64,000 nucleotides of DNA from Candidatus Nanosynbacter sp. HMT-352 (lineage in GTDB: Bacteria; Patescibacteriota; Saccharimonadia; Saccharimonadales; Saccharimonadaceae), in contig NZ_CP089288.1 in assembly GCF_022819345.1 (NCBI RefSeq), positions 372,001 through 436,000 of the forward strand. Reading direction: 5' to 3'. Positions 25,774-34,584 of the stretch are shown piece after piece. The notes below the pieces were generated by a model, which did not search any database, was not told the DNA's origin, and worked only from the letters and a program-made list of their open reading frames with translations. Each line of letters opens with the position of its first letter. Position 1 is the first letter of the stretch. Position numbers and translations under genes: made by a program.

Positions 25774-25962
25774 ATGCAAAATTTATTCAACAAATTATTT
25801 GGTAGTAAAATAGGGTTTTCGCCAATTGATCCGCTGGCGGATGGACTTGCTGAAGAGATTATTAAAGAGCAGCGGGAGCCACAGGCAATTCGTCTAGATG
25901 CCGACGATATAGAGGATATTCGCAAGTTTTGGTCTCATGCGGATGGCGATTTTGACAGATAA
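25774..25962 (+). CDS. Small hypothetical protein, 62 residues
   Basis: An acidic small protein with an LFNKLFGSKIGF start and a helical end (DDIEDIRKFWSHADGDFDR). The ATG at 25774 is chosen over a TTG at 25747, which lies only 4 nt behind the -10 box; neither has a Shine-Dalgarno sequence. It precedes the Tim44-like gene by 17 bases, but that gene has its own -10 box. No family recognised. Confidence 0.5.
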   Translation: MQNLFNKLFGSKIGFSPIDPLADGLAEEIIKEQREPQAIRLDADDIEDIRKFWSHADGDFDR

Positions 25963-25967
25963 TAGTG

Positions 25968-25973
25968 TATAAT
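25968..25973 (+). promoter_or_regulatory. -10 box for leaderless Tim44-like gene
   Basis: TATAAT ending 6 nt before the ATG at 25980. Confidence 0.6.
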
Positions 25974-25979
25974 TAGCTC

Positions 25980-27329
25980 ATGTTAATTGAGTCTTTAATG
26001 TTTTTTGCTCGAGCCGGCGGAGGTGGGTCGGGCTCTTCTGGGGGATCCTTAATTTTGATGCTACCCGCAGCTGTATCGGGCGGTGTGGCAGGCTTTGTAA
26101 AAAGGAAGACTAGATCGAAAATAGCAGGCTTCTTGGTGGGCGTTGCTGTTGGACTAGTTTTTAGCTTACTGTATTTAGCCGACTTAATGTGGTTCATATG
26201 TGCAGTTATTTCTACTTTTGTGGGGGCCGCTATCTCTGTATTTGTTGATAAGCTCAAAGTATTTCGCCAAAATAGTGAGGCGGCTACTAATACAGTTCAC
26301 CAAGCTTCCTCCGCTGATTCGTTATGGCAGCCAGATAATCTTACTAATTACGCTAGGCAAGTTTTCGAGAGGTTTCAGTATGATTGGAGCAACTTAGATT
26401 ATGAGTCAATTCGTAAGTATACGACACAGAGATATTCAAATCACATTGGACTAGTGATGCAGGCTTTGCGTCAAATGGGTCGTAGGAATGTCGTCGATAA
26501 CGTGCGGATAAATGAGGCCATTTTTGCTGACGCGCATGACGATGCTAATAATCAAAGCGATCGGGTGAGTGTAGCATTTTTGGCGGAAGCAGACGATAGG
26601 CTAGAGGAGGTTGCTACAGGTAAGAAAATCCGAAGTACTAACGAAGAATTTGCAGAGAAGTGGAACTTTGTTCGTGAAGGTAACGAATGGAAGTTGGATG
26701 GTATAAATCAGCCGACGGAAGATGTAGGTACGTTGATCGGCTCACTCAACAAGTTTGCCGAAGACAACGGCATGTATTTTAGCCTGGATTGGGGTAGGCT
26801 ACTTCTTCCGAAGGGTGGTAACTTATTTTTGCCGCGCTATTTTAACTCTGCTGACGTAAATAACCATGTTATTGGTATTTGGGATGGTGGCATTCTTGTT
26901 CAGCTTTATACTTGTGTGCTTAAAAATGGCAATGGATTTACGGACGAGGGTAAAAACAAAGATGAGGTTAACTATCTTATCGGTCAGATTATGCTACCCA
27001 AATCTTACGGTGGAATTTTGGTCGACAGGGATGATAATAGCATTTTTAGGAAGCGCGTGATAGCTCCGTTTGGCTACAAAAAAGTCAAAATGGAGTGGGG
27101 AGATTTTAATAAACGCTATACTATTTTTGCCACAAACGAAGATCAGGCGGCGAGCTTTGAGTTATTAAATCCTAGTTTTATGGCGTGGCTGTATGACCAG
27201 GATATAAAAGCTAATATTGAAGTGATGGACAATATAGTTATTCTATATGCCCGGGTTTCTTCTGATGAAAAACGCTATGCGGAAATGTTGGAGATTTTAA
27301 GAAGAGCTCACAAAGAGCTGAAAATGTAG
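25980..27329 (+). CDS. Membrane protein with Tim44-like and DUF3137-like domains
   Basis: A 449-residue protein. The N-terminus has a glycine/serine run (GGGGSGSSGGS) and two to three hydrophobic segments up to residue 90. Next comes a Tim44-like domain (about residues 120-250): FERFQYDWSNLDYESIRKYTT near its start and FAEKWNFVREGNEWKLDGI at its end, the usual pattern for this fold. The last 190 residues, with YTIFATNEDQAASFELL and MDNIVILYAR, resemble DUF3137. The combination suggests an envelope-attached scaffold; the function is unknown. Leaderless pattern at the start; galU follows after 8 bases with AGGAGG. Confidence 0.7.
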   Translation: MLIESLMFFARAGGGGSGSSGGSLILMLPAAVSGGVAGFVKRKTRSKIAGFLVGVAVGLVFSLLYLADLMWFICAVISTFVGAAISVFVDKLKVFRQNSEAATNTVHQASSADSLWQPDNLTNYARQVFERFQYDWSNLDYESIRKYTTQRYSNHIGLVMQALRQMGRRNVVDNVRINEAIFADAHDDANNQSDRVSVAFLAEADDRLEEVATGKKIRSTNEEFAEKWNFVREGNEWKLDGINQPTEDVGTLIGSLNKFAEDNGMYFSLDWGRLLLPKGGNLFLPRYFNSADVNNHVIGIWDGGILVQLYTCVLKNGNGFTDEGKNKDEVNYLIGQIMLPKSYGGILVDRDDNSIFRKRVIAPFGYKKVKMEWGDFNKRYTIFATNEDQAASFELLNPSFMAWLYDQDIKANIEVMDNIVILYARVSSDEKRYAEMLEILRRAHKELKM

Positions 27330-27337
27330 GAGGTACT

Positions 27338-28165
27338 ATGATTACTAAAGCCATTATTCCGGTTGCGGGCTGGGGCACGCGAATGTTGCCGATTACCAAA
27401 TCTATTGAAAAATGTATGCTGCCGGTCGGTACTCGTCCAGTGATTGATTATATCGTGCAAGATGTCGTGCGAGCGGGCGTAAAGGATATTTACTTTGTGG
27501 TGGGTGAACAGAGTACGCAGGTGCAGAGTTATTATCGATCGAATATTCAATTGAACGATTATTTGCGTCGAGCGGGAAAAGAAGATAAATTACCTCTGGT
27601 GGCGCCACTTCGCGACGTCCGAATACATTTTTTAACTCAGCCGGGAACTGGTGGTTACGGCACAAGCATTCCAGTTGGTCTGGCGAGCGAATTCATCGAA
27701 CAGGGCGAGTCGGCCTTTGTGATTATGGGCGATCAATTCTTTTGGCGTGACGACGGCGGTTCAAACGCGGCAGATTTGGCGGAGTTGGTGGAATCGCGCG
27801 GATTGTCGGCTGGGCTATTAGGAAATCCTGTCGAAGAGGAATTTATTCCGCAAACAGGAATTATTGAAACTGACAATCAGGGCAATTTTGTGCGAATAAT
27901 TGAAAAGCCAAAATTGGAAGAAGCTCCAAGTAATCTCAGTAATTCAAGTTTTTACGTCTTGAACAAAGAGATTTTTGAGTTGGCGCGAATTTTGCCGGCG
28001 AATCCTAAGAGAGGCGAGTTTGAGCTAACGGACGCGATTAATGCGTACATCGATGGCGGCGGCGTGATTGTTGTTGGCGAAGCTAAGGGCGAATATATGG
28101 AATGCGGCTCACCGAGCGGTTGGCTGAAGGCGAATAACGCTATGGCGAAAAACGCGAATTGCTAA
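27338..28165 (+). CDS. galU: UTP-glucose-1-phosphate uridylyltransferase
   Basis: Makes UDP-glucose for glycan and envelope synthesis. The 275-residue nucleotidyltransferase has the signature AGWGTRMLPITKSIEKCMLP, the GDQFFW metal site, a QTGIIE strand and the IIEKP segment with the active Lys. A strong AGGAGG sits 5 nt upstream. Probably in one operon with the Tim44-like gene. Confidence 0.93.
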   Translation: MITKAIIPVAGWGTRMLPITKSIEKCMLPVGTRPVIDYIVQDVVRAGVKDIYFVVGEQSTQVQSYYRSNIQLNDYLRRAGKEDKLPLVAPLRDVRIHFLTQPGTGGYGTSIPVGLASEFIEQGESAFVIMGDQFFWRDDGGSNAADLAELVESRGLSAGLLGNPVEEEFIPQTGIIETDNQGNFVRIIEKPKLEEAPSNLSNSSFYVLNKEIFELARILPANPKRGEFELTDAINAYIDGGGVIVVGEAKGEYMECGSPSGWLKANNAMAKNANC

Positions 28166-28180
28166 CTTGACTATGTGTAC

Positions 28181-28209
28181 TTGATTTTATCGCTAGTTTT
28201 TGATAGAAT
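28181..28209 (+). promoter_or_regulatory. rplU promoter
   Basis: TTGATT (28181-28186), a 17-bp spacer and TAGAAT (28204-28209), followed by a 34-nt leader with AAGGA before the ATG. Confidence 0.6.
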
Positions 28210-28243
28210 TATTAGAGTTAATTCATAATAATTAAGGAACGAA

Positions 28244-28549
28244 ATGAAAGCAGTCGTAAAAATCTCTGGCAAACAATATCTTGTCAGCGAAAAAGAGTCC
28301 CTCTTGGTGGATCTCCTCCCTGAAGGCACAAAAGAACTCACTCTCGACGCACTTTTGGTGATTGATGGTGATAAAATCAAGGTTGGTACGCCAACCGTAA
28401 AAGGATCTAGCGTTAAAGCTAAGGTCGTAGAAGCGGAAGTTAAGGGCGATAAGCTTCGCGTTATCCGCTACAAGAGTAAAAAGCGTGTACATAAAGAAAC
28501 TGGTCATCGCCAGAAGTACACGAAGATTGAAATTACGTCAATCAAATAA
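28244..28549 (+). CDS. rplU: 50S ribosomal protein L21
   Basis: A 101-residue bL21 protein: MKAVVKISGKQYLVSEKE start, DKIKVGTPTV core and the basic end KSKKRVHKETGHRQKYTKIEI. In most bacteria rpmA (bL27) follows directly; here the operon ends in a terminator and parA comes next, so bL27 must be elsewhere or absent. Confidence 0.95.
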   Translation: MKAVVKISGKQYLVSEKESLLVDLLPEGTKELTLDALLVIDGDKIKVGTPTVKGSSVKAKVVEAEVKGDKLRVIRYKSKKRVHKETGHRQKYTKIEITSIK

Positions 28550-28558
28550 TCTAAAGAG

Positions 28559-28585
28559 CCGCTTTCGCAAAGGAAGCGGTTTTTT
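28559..28585 (+). terminator. Intrinsic terminator of rplU
   Basis: An 8-bp GC-rich stem (28559-28566 with 28572-28579), loop GCAAA and six Ts. Confidence 0.9.
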
Positions 28586-28644
28586 GATGTCTGTTATTTA
28601 TGTTCTGCTCATGCTATAATTAAGGCAGGTAAAAAGGGGAACGA

Positions 28645-29409
28645 ATGACAAAAATCATTGCGGTGACAAATCAAAAAGGTGGCGTCGGCAAAACAACGAC
28701 GTCAATTAACGTAGCATATTTTTTGGCAAAAGCCGGCAAGAAAACGTTGTTGGTGGATTTTGATCCGCAGGGCAATGCTACTAGTGGACTTGGAATAGAT
28801 AAGCAGAATTTGGGTGCAACAATATCAGAGGTGATTATGCGACAAATTGACCTGGCTAATATCATATTGCCAACGGAATATAAAAACTTATCAATCGCTC
28901 CAGCTACACCTCATTTGGCAAATACGGAAGTGGAATTGGCGCAGGCACAGGGAAGGTTTGTTCGCTTGCGAGAAGCTTTACAAAAGGCGACGGATTACGA
29001 TTATATTATTATTGATAGCCCGCCGAGCTTGAGTTTGTTGACGGTCAACGGTATGATTGCCGCTAATTATGTATTGCTCCCAGTTCAGGCGGAATTTTAC
29101 GCTCTGGAAGGGTTGGGGCAGCTTTTGGAAAGTATGAAATTGATAAAGAAGGGGCTTAATCCACCTCTGGAATTATTGGGCGTTTTACTGACGATGATGG
29201 ACTCCAGGACTACATTATCCGGGCAAGTTCACGCTGAGGTTAAAAAGTATTTCCCAGATAAGATTTTCAAGAATAGCATTCCGCGAAATATTCGCTTGGC
29301 TGAAGCTCCTAGTCACGGCGCGCCAGTTGGGGCGTATGATCGTTTTTCAAAAGGCTCTCGGGCCTATAAGGCGCTAACGAAAGAAATTATAGAGAGGGTG
29401 GAACGATGA
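28645..29409 (+). CDS. parA: Chromosome partitioning ATPase ParA/Soj
   Basis: A 254-residue Walker-type ATPase for chromosome segregation. It has the deviant Walker A (KGGVGKTT), the DFDPQGNAT segment, IIDSPPSLS as Walker B and the PRNIRLAEAPSHG element of the Soj group. A TATAAT box lies about 25 nt upstream of the ATG. Overlaps parB by 4 bp (ATGA). Confidence 0.95.
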   Translation: MTKIIAVTNQKGGVGKTTTSINVAYFLAKAGKKTLLVDFDPQGNATSGLGIDKQNLGATISEVIMRQIDLANIILPTEYKNLSIAPATPHLANTEVELAQAQGRFVRLREALQKATDYDYIIIDSPPSLSLLTVNGMIAANYVLLPVQAEFYALEGLGQLLESMKLIKKGLNPPLELLGVLLTMMDSRTTLSGQVHAEVKKYFPDKIFKNSIPRNIRLAEAPSHGAPVGAYDRFSKGSRAYKALTKEIIERVER

Positions 29410-30284
29410 AAAAAGGTTTAGGTAGAGGTTTTGGGTCATTGATTCCGACTAACTTAATTGATGAAACGTTTGATCCAACCGCACAGCAGGATGTGAAAGT
29501 TTCTCATCTGAGAGATATTGCTATTGATCAAGTCGTCCCAGATCCAGATCAGCCGCGTCGCTTTTTTGATGAGAACGCTTTGAACGAGTTGACGGAATCG
29601 GTGCGCGAGCATGGTGTGGTTCAGCCAATTGTTGTGACGCCAAAAGGAGATAAATATCTGATCGTGGCAGGTGAGCGACGTTGGCGTGCGGCGAATAGGG
29701 CGAATTTAACAGAGGTGCCGTGTATCGTCAGGAGTATGAGCGATCAAAATCGCCTGGAGGTCTCTTTGATTGAAAACTTGCAACGACATGATTTGAATGC
29801 GCTTGAAACTGCGACTGCTTATCAAAAATTGCGCGATCAATTCAATATGACGCTGGAGGAGATTGGCAAGCGTTTGGGTGGCAAATCTATAAGTGCGGTC
29901 AGTAATACGTTGAGGCTACTGAAATTGCCGAAGTCTGTGCAGCAGGCGTTGTTTGAGGGGCGATTAAATGAAGGGCAAGCAAGACCTCTAATCGGTTTGC
30001 CTGATGACGCCGCGGAAGATATTATGGAGCGAGCTATTCGCGAGGAGTGGTCGGCGCGACGGATTGAGCAAGTTGTTACTTTGTGGAAGCAGGCGAAGGC
30101 TAGTCCAATTGAGAACAAGCGCCGCCCAGCAGATATGCCTCATGCAGATGCTATTGAAAGCCTTTCGAAGCGATTTGGAACAGGTGTAAAAATCCGTACA
30201 AACGGCCGTGGAGCCGGTCAGATTAGTATCAAGTTTAAGGATAATCTTGAATTTGAACGAATAAGAGAATTGCTCGAAAAGTAA
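29406..30284 (+). CDS. parB: Chromosome partitioning protein ParB/Spo0J
   Basis: CTPase clamp that loads at parS and recruits SMC. The 292-residue protein contains the N-terminal ParA-contact KGLGRGFGSLIP, the CTP-binding QPRRFFDENALNELTES and GERRWRAANRAN motifs, the SLIENLQRHDLNALE box, an HTH (LEEIGKRLGGKSISAVSNTLRLL) and a C-terminal dimer domain. No parS-like palindrome was noticed nearby, though I could not search exhaustively. Confidence 0.95.
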   Translation: MKKGLGRGFGSLIPTNLIDETFDPTAQQDVKVSHLRDIAIDQVVPDPDQPRRFFDENALNELTESVREHGVVQPIVVTPKGDKYLIVAGERRWRAANRANLTEVPCIVRSMSDQNRLEVSLIENLQRHDLNALETATAYQKLRDQFNMTLEEIGKRLGGKSISAVSNTLRLLKLPKSVQQALFEGRLNEGQARPLIGLPDDAAEDIMERAIREEWSARRIEQVVTLWKQAKASPIENKRRPADMPHADAIESLSKRFGTGVKIRTNGRGAGQISIKFKDNLEFERIRELLEK

Positions 30285-30290
30285 TTTTTA

Positions 30291-30896
30291 TTAGAACGAG
30301 CGAATTTTATTGAATGGAAATATTCGTAGACTAACTGGTCCGACGATGTCATAAAGGGGGATCGGCCCCATGCAGTTTCGAGAGTCGCAAGAATAGCTTC
30401 CTTGGCGGTGATCGCCCATGACGAATATCGTGCCTTCCGGTACGGTCGTATCGACATCTCCAGAAGTAGGCTGTCCTGGCTCATTTTTATTGACTGAGGT
30501 GTCAGGGTTAAATCCGTCGGGGTTCTCTGTATTGTAAACAGTTACGGTGCCGTTTTTCACAGTAACTCGCTCACCAGCAAAGGCAATTACACGCTTAACG
30601 ATATACTCATCTTTGCCTGTCGAGGCGTTAAAATTCGGATTCTTAAACACAATTACTTGTCCGCGCTTTGGAATATAATTTTTATTCTGTAATTTTGAAC
30701 CAGTGACGGGCAATCTATTGACGATCAGACGATCGCCAGTGTACATCGTCGTTTCCATACTGGCGCCTTCAACATTGAAAGTTTGAAATACAAAAGTGTT
30801 CAATAAAAGTGTACCGATCACCACGCCAACAACGAAAATGACCATTCCCAGGCCATCTTGTAATTTTGGATGACGATCCATAAAAGTAGCGTCCAT
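30291..30896 (-). CDS. lepB: Signal peptidase I
   Basis: Cleaves signal peptides of Sec-exported proteins, for example those at 16742-19242. The start is set at the ATG at 30896, because a minus-strand TATAAT (30904-30909) lies 7 nt upstream; a longer frame exists but has no start signal. The 201-residue protein has one N-terminal membrane helix, the nucleophile Ser46 in VEGASMETTM, the general base Lys101 in YIVKRVIAFAGE, and a GDHRQGSYSCDSRN box. The usual GDNxxxSxDSR box is altered by a His and an extra Cys pair. Confidence 0.92.
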   Translation of the reverse strand: MDATFMDRHPKLQDGLGMVIFVVGVVIGTLLLNTFVFQTFNVEGASMETTMYTGDRLIVNRLPVTGSKLQNKNYIPKRGQVIVFKNPNFNASTGKDEYIVKRVIAFAGERVTVKNGTVTVYNTENPDGFNPDTSVNKNEPGQPTSGDVDTTVPEGTIFVMGDHRQGSYSCDSRNCMGPIPLYDIVGPVSLRIFPFNKIRSF

Positions 30897-30903
30897 TGTT
30901 TCA

Positions 30904-30929
30904 ATTATAAGCGTTTTGTGTGTTATAAT
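30904..30929. promoter_or_regulatory. Divergent -10 boxes of lepB and the LCP gene
   Basis: TATAAT on the minus strand (30904-30909) and TATAAT on the plus strand (30924-30929), 14 bp apart. Each lies 7-8 nt from its gene's ATG, so both mRNAs look leaderless and the polymerases may exclude one another. Confidence 0.6.
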
Positions 30930-30937
30930 CAATAGAT

Positions 30938-32581
30938 ATGAAACCACGCAAACAGTCGATGGACGGATTTGTCGCCAAGCGACCACAGCGAACTTCGTTG
31001 GGGGAAATTACTAGCAAAAAAACGACTACGCTCGGGCATCCTCGTAGTAACGAAGATAGTCCGCAGGTGTCGAATAATGCGACAAGGAATATTCAGCAAC
31101 CAACTTCTGCTAATAAATTAAAGCAGAATATTAGCGAATCGTTGGCGGCGATTGATGAAAACACCAAGCCTTCTCATCGGCAGGAGCGTAAGCAGAAGCG
31201 TAAGAAAAAGTTAATTACCAGGATTATTCTTGCGATTATCGGAATTATTATTGCAATTGTGGCGGGCTGGCTGCTATTAAAATTATGGCAGACGATGAAC
31301 TCGGTGTTCCATAATGGCGGAATCTTAGGACTATTTTCTCAGCAGAAGCTGAAAGAGGATGCTTATGGCCGAAGCAATGTGCTGATTTTAGGTACAACAG
31401 ATGACGATCCAGACCATCCAGGTGCGACATTGACCGACTCGATGATGATTCTTAGCGTCAATCAGACAAAGAAAGACGCGTATATGTTCAGCATTCCACG
31501 TGACTTGTATGTAAAATTTGGCATGGCATGTAATTCTGGCTACGCTGGTAAAATCAATGAATATTTTGGTTGCGTGAATAACGGAGATAGCGCACAGGCG
31601 GAAGCCGAACGAATGGATAAAACGAAGAAATTCATCGGCGATATATTCGGTATGGATATTCAATACGTGGCGCATATTAATACTGCGGTGATTCGTGATG
31701 CTGTCAATGCGGTCGGCGGAGTTACCGTTGACGTACAGAGTCGTGATCCACGAGGAATTCTTGATCCAAGTATGGACTGGATGTGTCGAGCGAAGGAGTT
31801 GAATTATCAGCAGCGTCGCGAACGATGCCCAACAGGTCACTATATGCAATTAACTAACGGCAAGCACGAAATGGACGGCGAAAAGGCGATGTGGTTTTCT
31901 CGAGCGCGTGGTTTGGTGGCGCCAACTTACGGATTGGAACAATCTAACTTTGACCGAGAGAAGAATCAGCAATTGGTTATGATGGCACTGAAAAACAAAG
32001 CTACTTCCACGGGAACGCTGACTGACTTTGGTAAGGTGACATCACTGATGGATGCGATGGGTAAAAACTTACGCACAAACATTGACACGAAAGAAATTCG
32101 CACAATTATGAACCTTGGCTCAGAGATAAAAGAATCTGATATTCACAGATTGAGTTTTGTAGAGGAAAACAACGTACTTATGACTACTGGCACGGCGGGT
32201 GGCGCAAGCATAGTCCAGCCGGCTGCGGGATTGTATGATTATGACGACATTCGCGCTTATATAAAGTCTGAGATTTACGCAACGCCGTTATCTAAGGAAA
32301 AAGCCACAGTTGCTGTCTTGAATGGTTCCGGCGTGGCTGGTGCAGCGCAGAAAGAAGCGGACAAATTGACAGAATTAGGGATGAAAGTTGTTCATGTTGG
32401 CAACGCTCCAGGTAATGAAAAGTTAGGGAAGACGCAAGTTTATCAATTGTCAGCTGGTAAAGAAAAAACTGCCACAAAAGATAAATTTAAGGAGTTGTAC
32501 GGCTCGGTTTCATCAGATTCTTCAAAGTATAATTTGAATGTTGATGTACAATTCATCGTTGTTGTGGGAACTGGCTCATAA
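30938..32581 (+). CDS. LytR-CpsA-Psr (LCP) family glycopolymer transferase
   Basis: Attaches glycopolymers from a lipid carrier to peptidoglycan. The 547-residue protein has a basic cytosolic start, one membrane helix near residue 100 (RIILAIIGIIIAIVAGWLLL), then the LCP domain: DSMMILSVN, SIPRDLYV with catalytic Arg, GGVTVDVQSRD and the DGEKAMWFSRAR motif. The last 120 residues form a LytR_C domain (TVAVLNGSGVAGAAQKEADKL). Divergent from lepB. Confidence 0.92.
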   Translation: MKPRKQSMDGFVAKRPQRTSLGEITSKKTTTLGHPRSNEDSPQVSNNATRNIQQPTSANKLKQNISESLAAIDENTKPSHRQERKQKRKKKLITRIILAIIGIIIAIVAGWLLLKLWQTMNSVFHNGGILGLFSQQKLKEDAYGRSNVLILGTTDDDPDHPGATLTDSMMILSVNQTKKDAYMFSIPRDLYVKFGMACNSGYAGKINEYFGCVNNGDSAQAEAERMDKTKKFIGDIFGMDIQYVAHINTAVIRDAVNAVGGVTVDVQSRDPRGILDPSMDWMCRAKELNYQQRRERCPTGHYMQLTNGKHEMDGEKAMWFSRARGLVAPTYGLEQSNFDREKNQQLVMMALKNKATSTGTLTDFGKVTSLMDAMGKNLRTNIDTKEIRTIMNLGSEIKESDIHRLSFVEENNVLMTTGTAGGASIVQPAAGLYDYDDIRAYIKSEIYATPLSKEKATVAVLNGSGVAGAAQKEADKLTELGMKVVHVGNAPGNEKLGKTQVYQLSAGKEKTATKDKFKELYGSVSSDSSKYNLNVDVQFIVVVGTGS

Positions 32582-32586
32582 TTTGG

Positions 32587-32592
32587 TATAAT
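32587..32592 (+). promoter_or_regulatory. -10 box of the membrane protein at 32603
   Basis: TATAAT 10 nt before the ATG. Confidence 0.5.
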
Positions 32593-32602
32593 AGAGTAAG
32601 TT

Positions 32603-33367
32603 ATGGAGTTACTGAAAACTGTTAAACGAAGAACGTTTTGGAGCGAATTAGTTTACTATGTCTTAAATATTGGCTTGGCGGCAGCATTACTTGTTATTGC
32701 TCAAGCGTTTCAGACTCCATTTCCAGCGTTAGCTCTTGTTGTACTGAGCAAATGGCGTATAATTGCCGTTCGTCCGCGTTTTTGGTGGGCAAACATCCAG
32801 GCTAACTTGGTTGACTTAACGGTCGGAATTGGTGTTGTTGGTCTGATGTATCTACCTACGTCGGTGTTTTATTTCCGCGTAGCCTTGGCGATATTATATG
32901 CAATTTGGCTGGTTGTAATTAAGCCGATGTCTAAGCGCTGGCAGGTTGCCATACAATCGTTGATCGCTATTTTCGTCGGCGTAACCGCTCTGATGGTGGT
33001 ATCGTACGAGTGGCCAGTTTCTGTAGTTGTTATTCTGATGTTCTTGATAGGCTATAGTTCTGCGCGCCATTTCCTGCACAGTTATGATGAAGAACAAACG
33101 GTTTTACTTTCGGCAATCTGGGGACTCGTCTTTGCTGAACTGGGTTGGCTGTCGTACTATTGGACTTACAGTTACGGAAAATCATTATTTGGCGGCGTTT
33201 CACAGGTTACGATAATCTTATTGCTATTCTCGCTTGTCGCCAGTAAAGCTTACCAATCTTACAACAAACACAAAGCTATTCGGTTTTCAGACATATCCGC
33301 TCCAGTGATTCTTACAATCGGAATTATCTTAGTGATGCTAGTGTTCTTAAATTCTGTAGTAATTTAA
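32603..33367 (+). CDS. Hypothetical polytopic membrane protein
   Basis: A 254-residue protein with about seven or eight hydrophobic helices and short loops, starting with a basic cytosolic stretch (LLKTVKRRTFW). No transporter or enzyme motif is recognised. It follows the LCP gene with its own -10 box and overlaps the end of prmC on the opposite strand by 4 bases. Confidence 0.7.
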   Translation: MELLKTVKRRTFWSELVYYVLNIGLAAALLVIAQAFQTPFPALALVVLSKWRIIAVRPRFWWANIQANLVDLTVGIGVVGLMYLPTSVFYFRVALAILYAIWLVVIKPMSKRWQVAIQSLIAIFVGVTALMVVSYEWPVSVVVILMFLIGYSSARHFLHSYDEEQTVLLSAIWGLVFAELGWLSYYWTYSYGKSLFGGVSQVTIILLLFSLVASKAYQSYNKHKAIRFSDISAPVILTIGIILVMLVFLNSVVI

Positions 33368-34188
33368 TCTTTAGCACCAGTGAAACGCAGGACTAGGATG
33401 TAATTGAGAACTCTCTCTTTTACAAAACCATTTTTCACGGCTTCGTCAATTATTCTATTGTGCTGCTGGGGGTCCGCCTCGATAAACAATAAACCTTCTG
33501 AAGTGAGACATCGTGGTGCTTGTGAGATCAATTGCAATATCAATTTCAATCCTTCGTCTTCGGCGAAAAGCGCAATATCTGGCTCGTATTGGAGTTCTGG
33601 CGACACGTCCCAATTCTTATCGACGTAAGGCAAATTGGCAAATATATAGTCAACGGGTCGAAGCTGGCCATTAAGTAATGATTGCTGTTGAATATGGACG
33701 TCCGCATTTAAGGCGTTCGCATTTTTTTCTGCAACGTTTAAGGCTGGTTTGCTGATATCGGATAAGATCACCGACAAGTTGTTTCTCTCTAATTTGGCAG
33801 TAATTCCCAGACAGCCAGACCCTGTGCCAACGTCAATTAAAACTTTTTCGGCAATTTCGCTGGCGGTCAGTTCTAAGAACAATGAAATTAGATCTTCGGA
33901 TTCAGGGCGGGGAATTAAAACAGAGGGAGATACGGTGAATCTGCGGCCGTAAAATTCTTTATAGCCCAGAATATAGGCGATTGGTACGCGGTCTAATCTT
34001 AGGTCTAGTCTGGCATTTGCGATATCAAATCTCCTGGGGTCAATTTCTTCGTCCAGGTGAGCGTGTAGGTAAGTGCGGTTTTTTCGCAAAGTGTTGGCTA
34101 ATATCAATTCAGCGTCTAATCTGGCGGACGGGATATTTTCTGCTTTTAGAGATTTTGTGGCAATTTTTAGCCATTCAGAGATAATCAT
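33364..34188 (-). CDS. prmC: Release factor glutamine methyltransferase PrmC
   Basis: Methylates the Gln of the GGQ motif in RF1 and RF2, both of which are encoded in this window. The 274-residue protein has a helical N-terminal domain, SAM motif I (LIDVGTGSGCLGIT) and the catalytic motif as NLPY instead of the family's NPPY; the Asn and the Pro-Tyr are kept. A minus-strand TATAAT (34196-34201) lies 7 nt from the ATG. prfA lies about 390 bp away on the same strand but is not co-transcribed, as a pseudogene lies between. Confidence 0.9.
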   Translation of the reverse strand: MIISEWLKIATKSLKAENIPSARLDAELILANTLRKNRTYLHAHLDEEIDPRRFDIANARLDLRLDRVPIAYILGYKEFYGRRFTVSPSVLIPRPESEDLISLFLELTASEIAEKVLIDVGTGSGCLGITAKLERNNLSVILSDISKPALNVAEKNANALNADVHIQQQSLLNGQLRPVDYIFANLPYVDKNWDVSPELQYEPDIALFAEDEGLKLILQLISQAPRCLTSEGLLFIEADPQQHNRIIDEAVKNGFVKERVLNYILVLRFTGAKD

Positions 34189-34246
34189 GTGGCTAATTAT
34201 AACATATATCTATGGAATGTAAAAAAGCGAGGGAAGATAGATGACA

Positions 34247-34275
34247 TTGACAAATAAAGAAAAAGATAGTATTAT
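34247..34275 (+). promoter_or_regulatory. Consensus promoter before the pseudogene
   Basis: TTGACA (34247-34252), a 17-bp spacer and TATTAT (34270-34275). Closely resembles the promoter at 35667-35695. Confidence 0.6.
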
Positions 34276-34319
34276 ACAGGTATATTATTAAGCGGAAGAA
34301 AAGGATTGCATTAGATAAT

Positions 34320-34584
34320 ATGACAAAAAGAAAGTACGAGCTTCCTATCGCTAACGTGGTTATGGGGATAGGTCTTGAAACAGGGGCTGATTATGGCTGG
34401 AATAGAACTAAAGAGACTCCAGTTGTAACGGTAGAGAGCGGCTGATGAAGCGGCAATTAAGAGTTTGTACGGAAAATATAAACGGCGCGCTAGCGACGAA
34501 TCTCTAAGTTTCGATGACCGCGATAAGTGGAGTGAGGCTGCGCTTGATTTAGAATTTAGAAATCCAGATCTCTTTAATGATTAG
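34320..34584 (+). pseudogene. Frameshifted small gene
   Basis: An ATG-initiated frame of 41 codons ends at TGA 34443-34445. Shifting by one base there continues in an open frame (DEAAIKSLYGKYKRR, then FDDRDKWSEAALDLEF) to TAG at 34582-34584, giving about 87 residues if one G is removed. The two halves join in a sensible amphipathic protein, so this looks like a recently broken gene, a sequencing slip, or less likely a programmed frameshift. No family recognised. It fills the 385-base gap between prmC and prfA and overlaps the prfA 3' end by 11 bases. Confidence 0.5.

Noticed and set aside
28549..28645. rpmA (L27) after rplU
   Set aside because: Only a terminator and the parA promoter are present; no frame matches L27.
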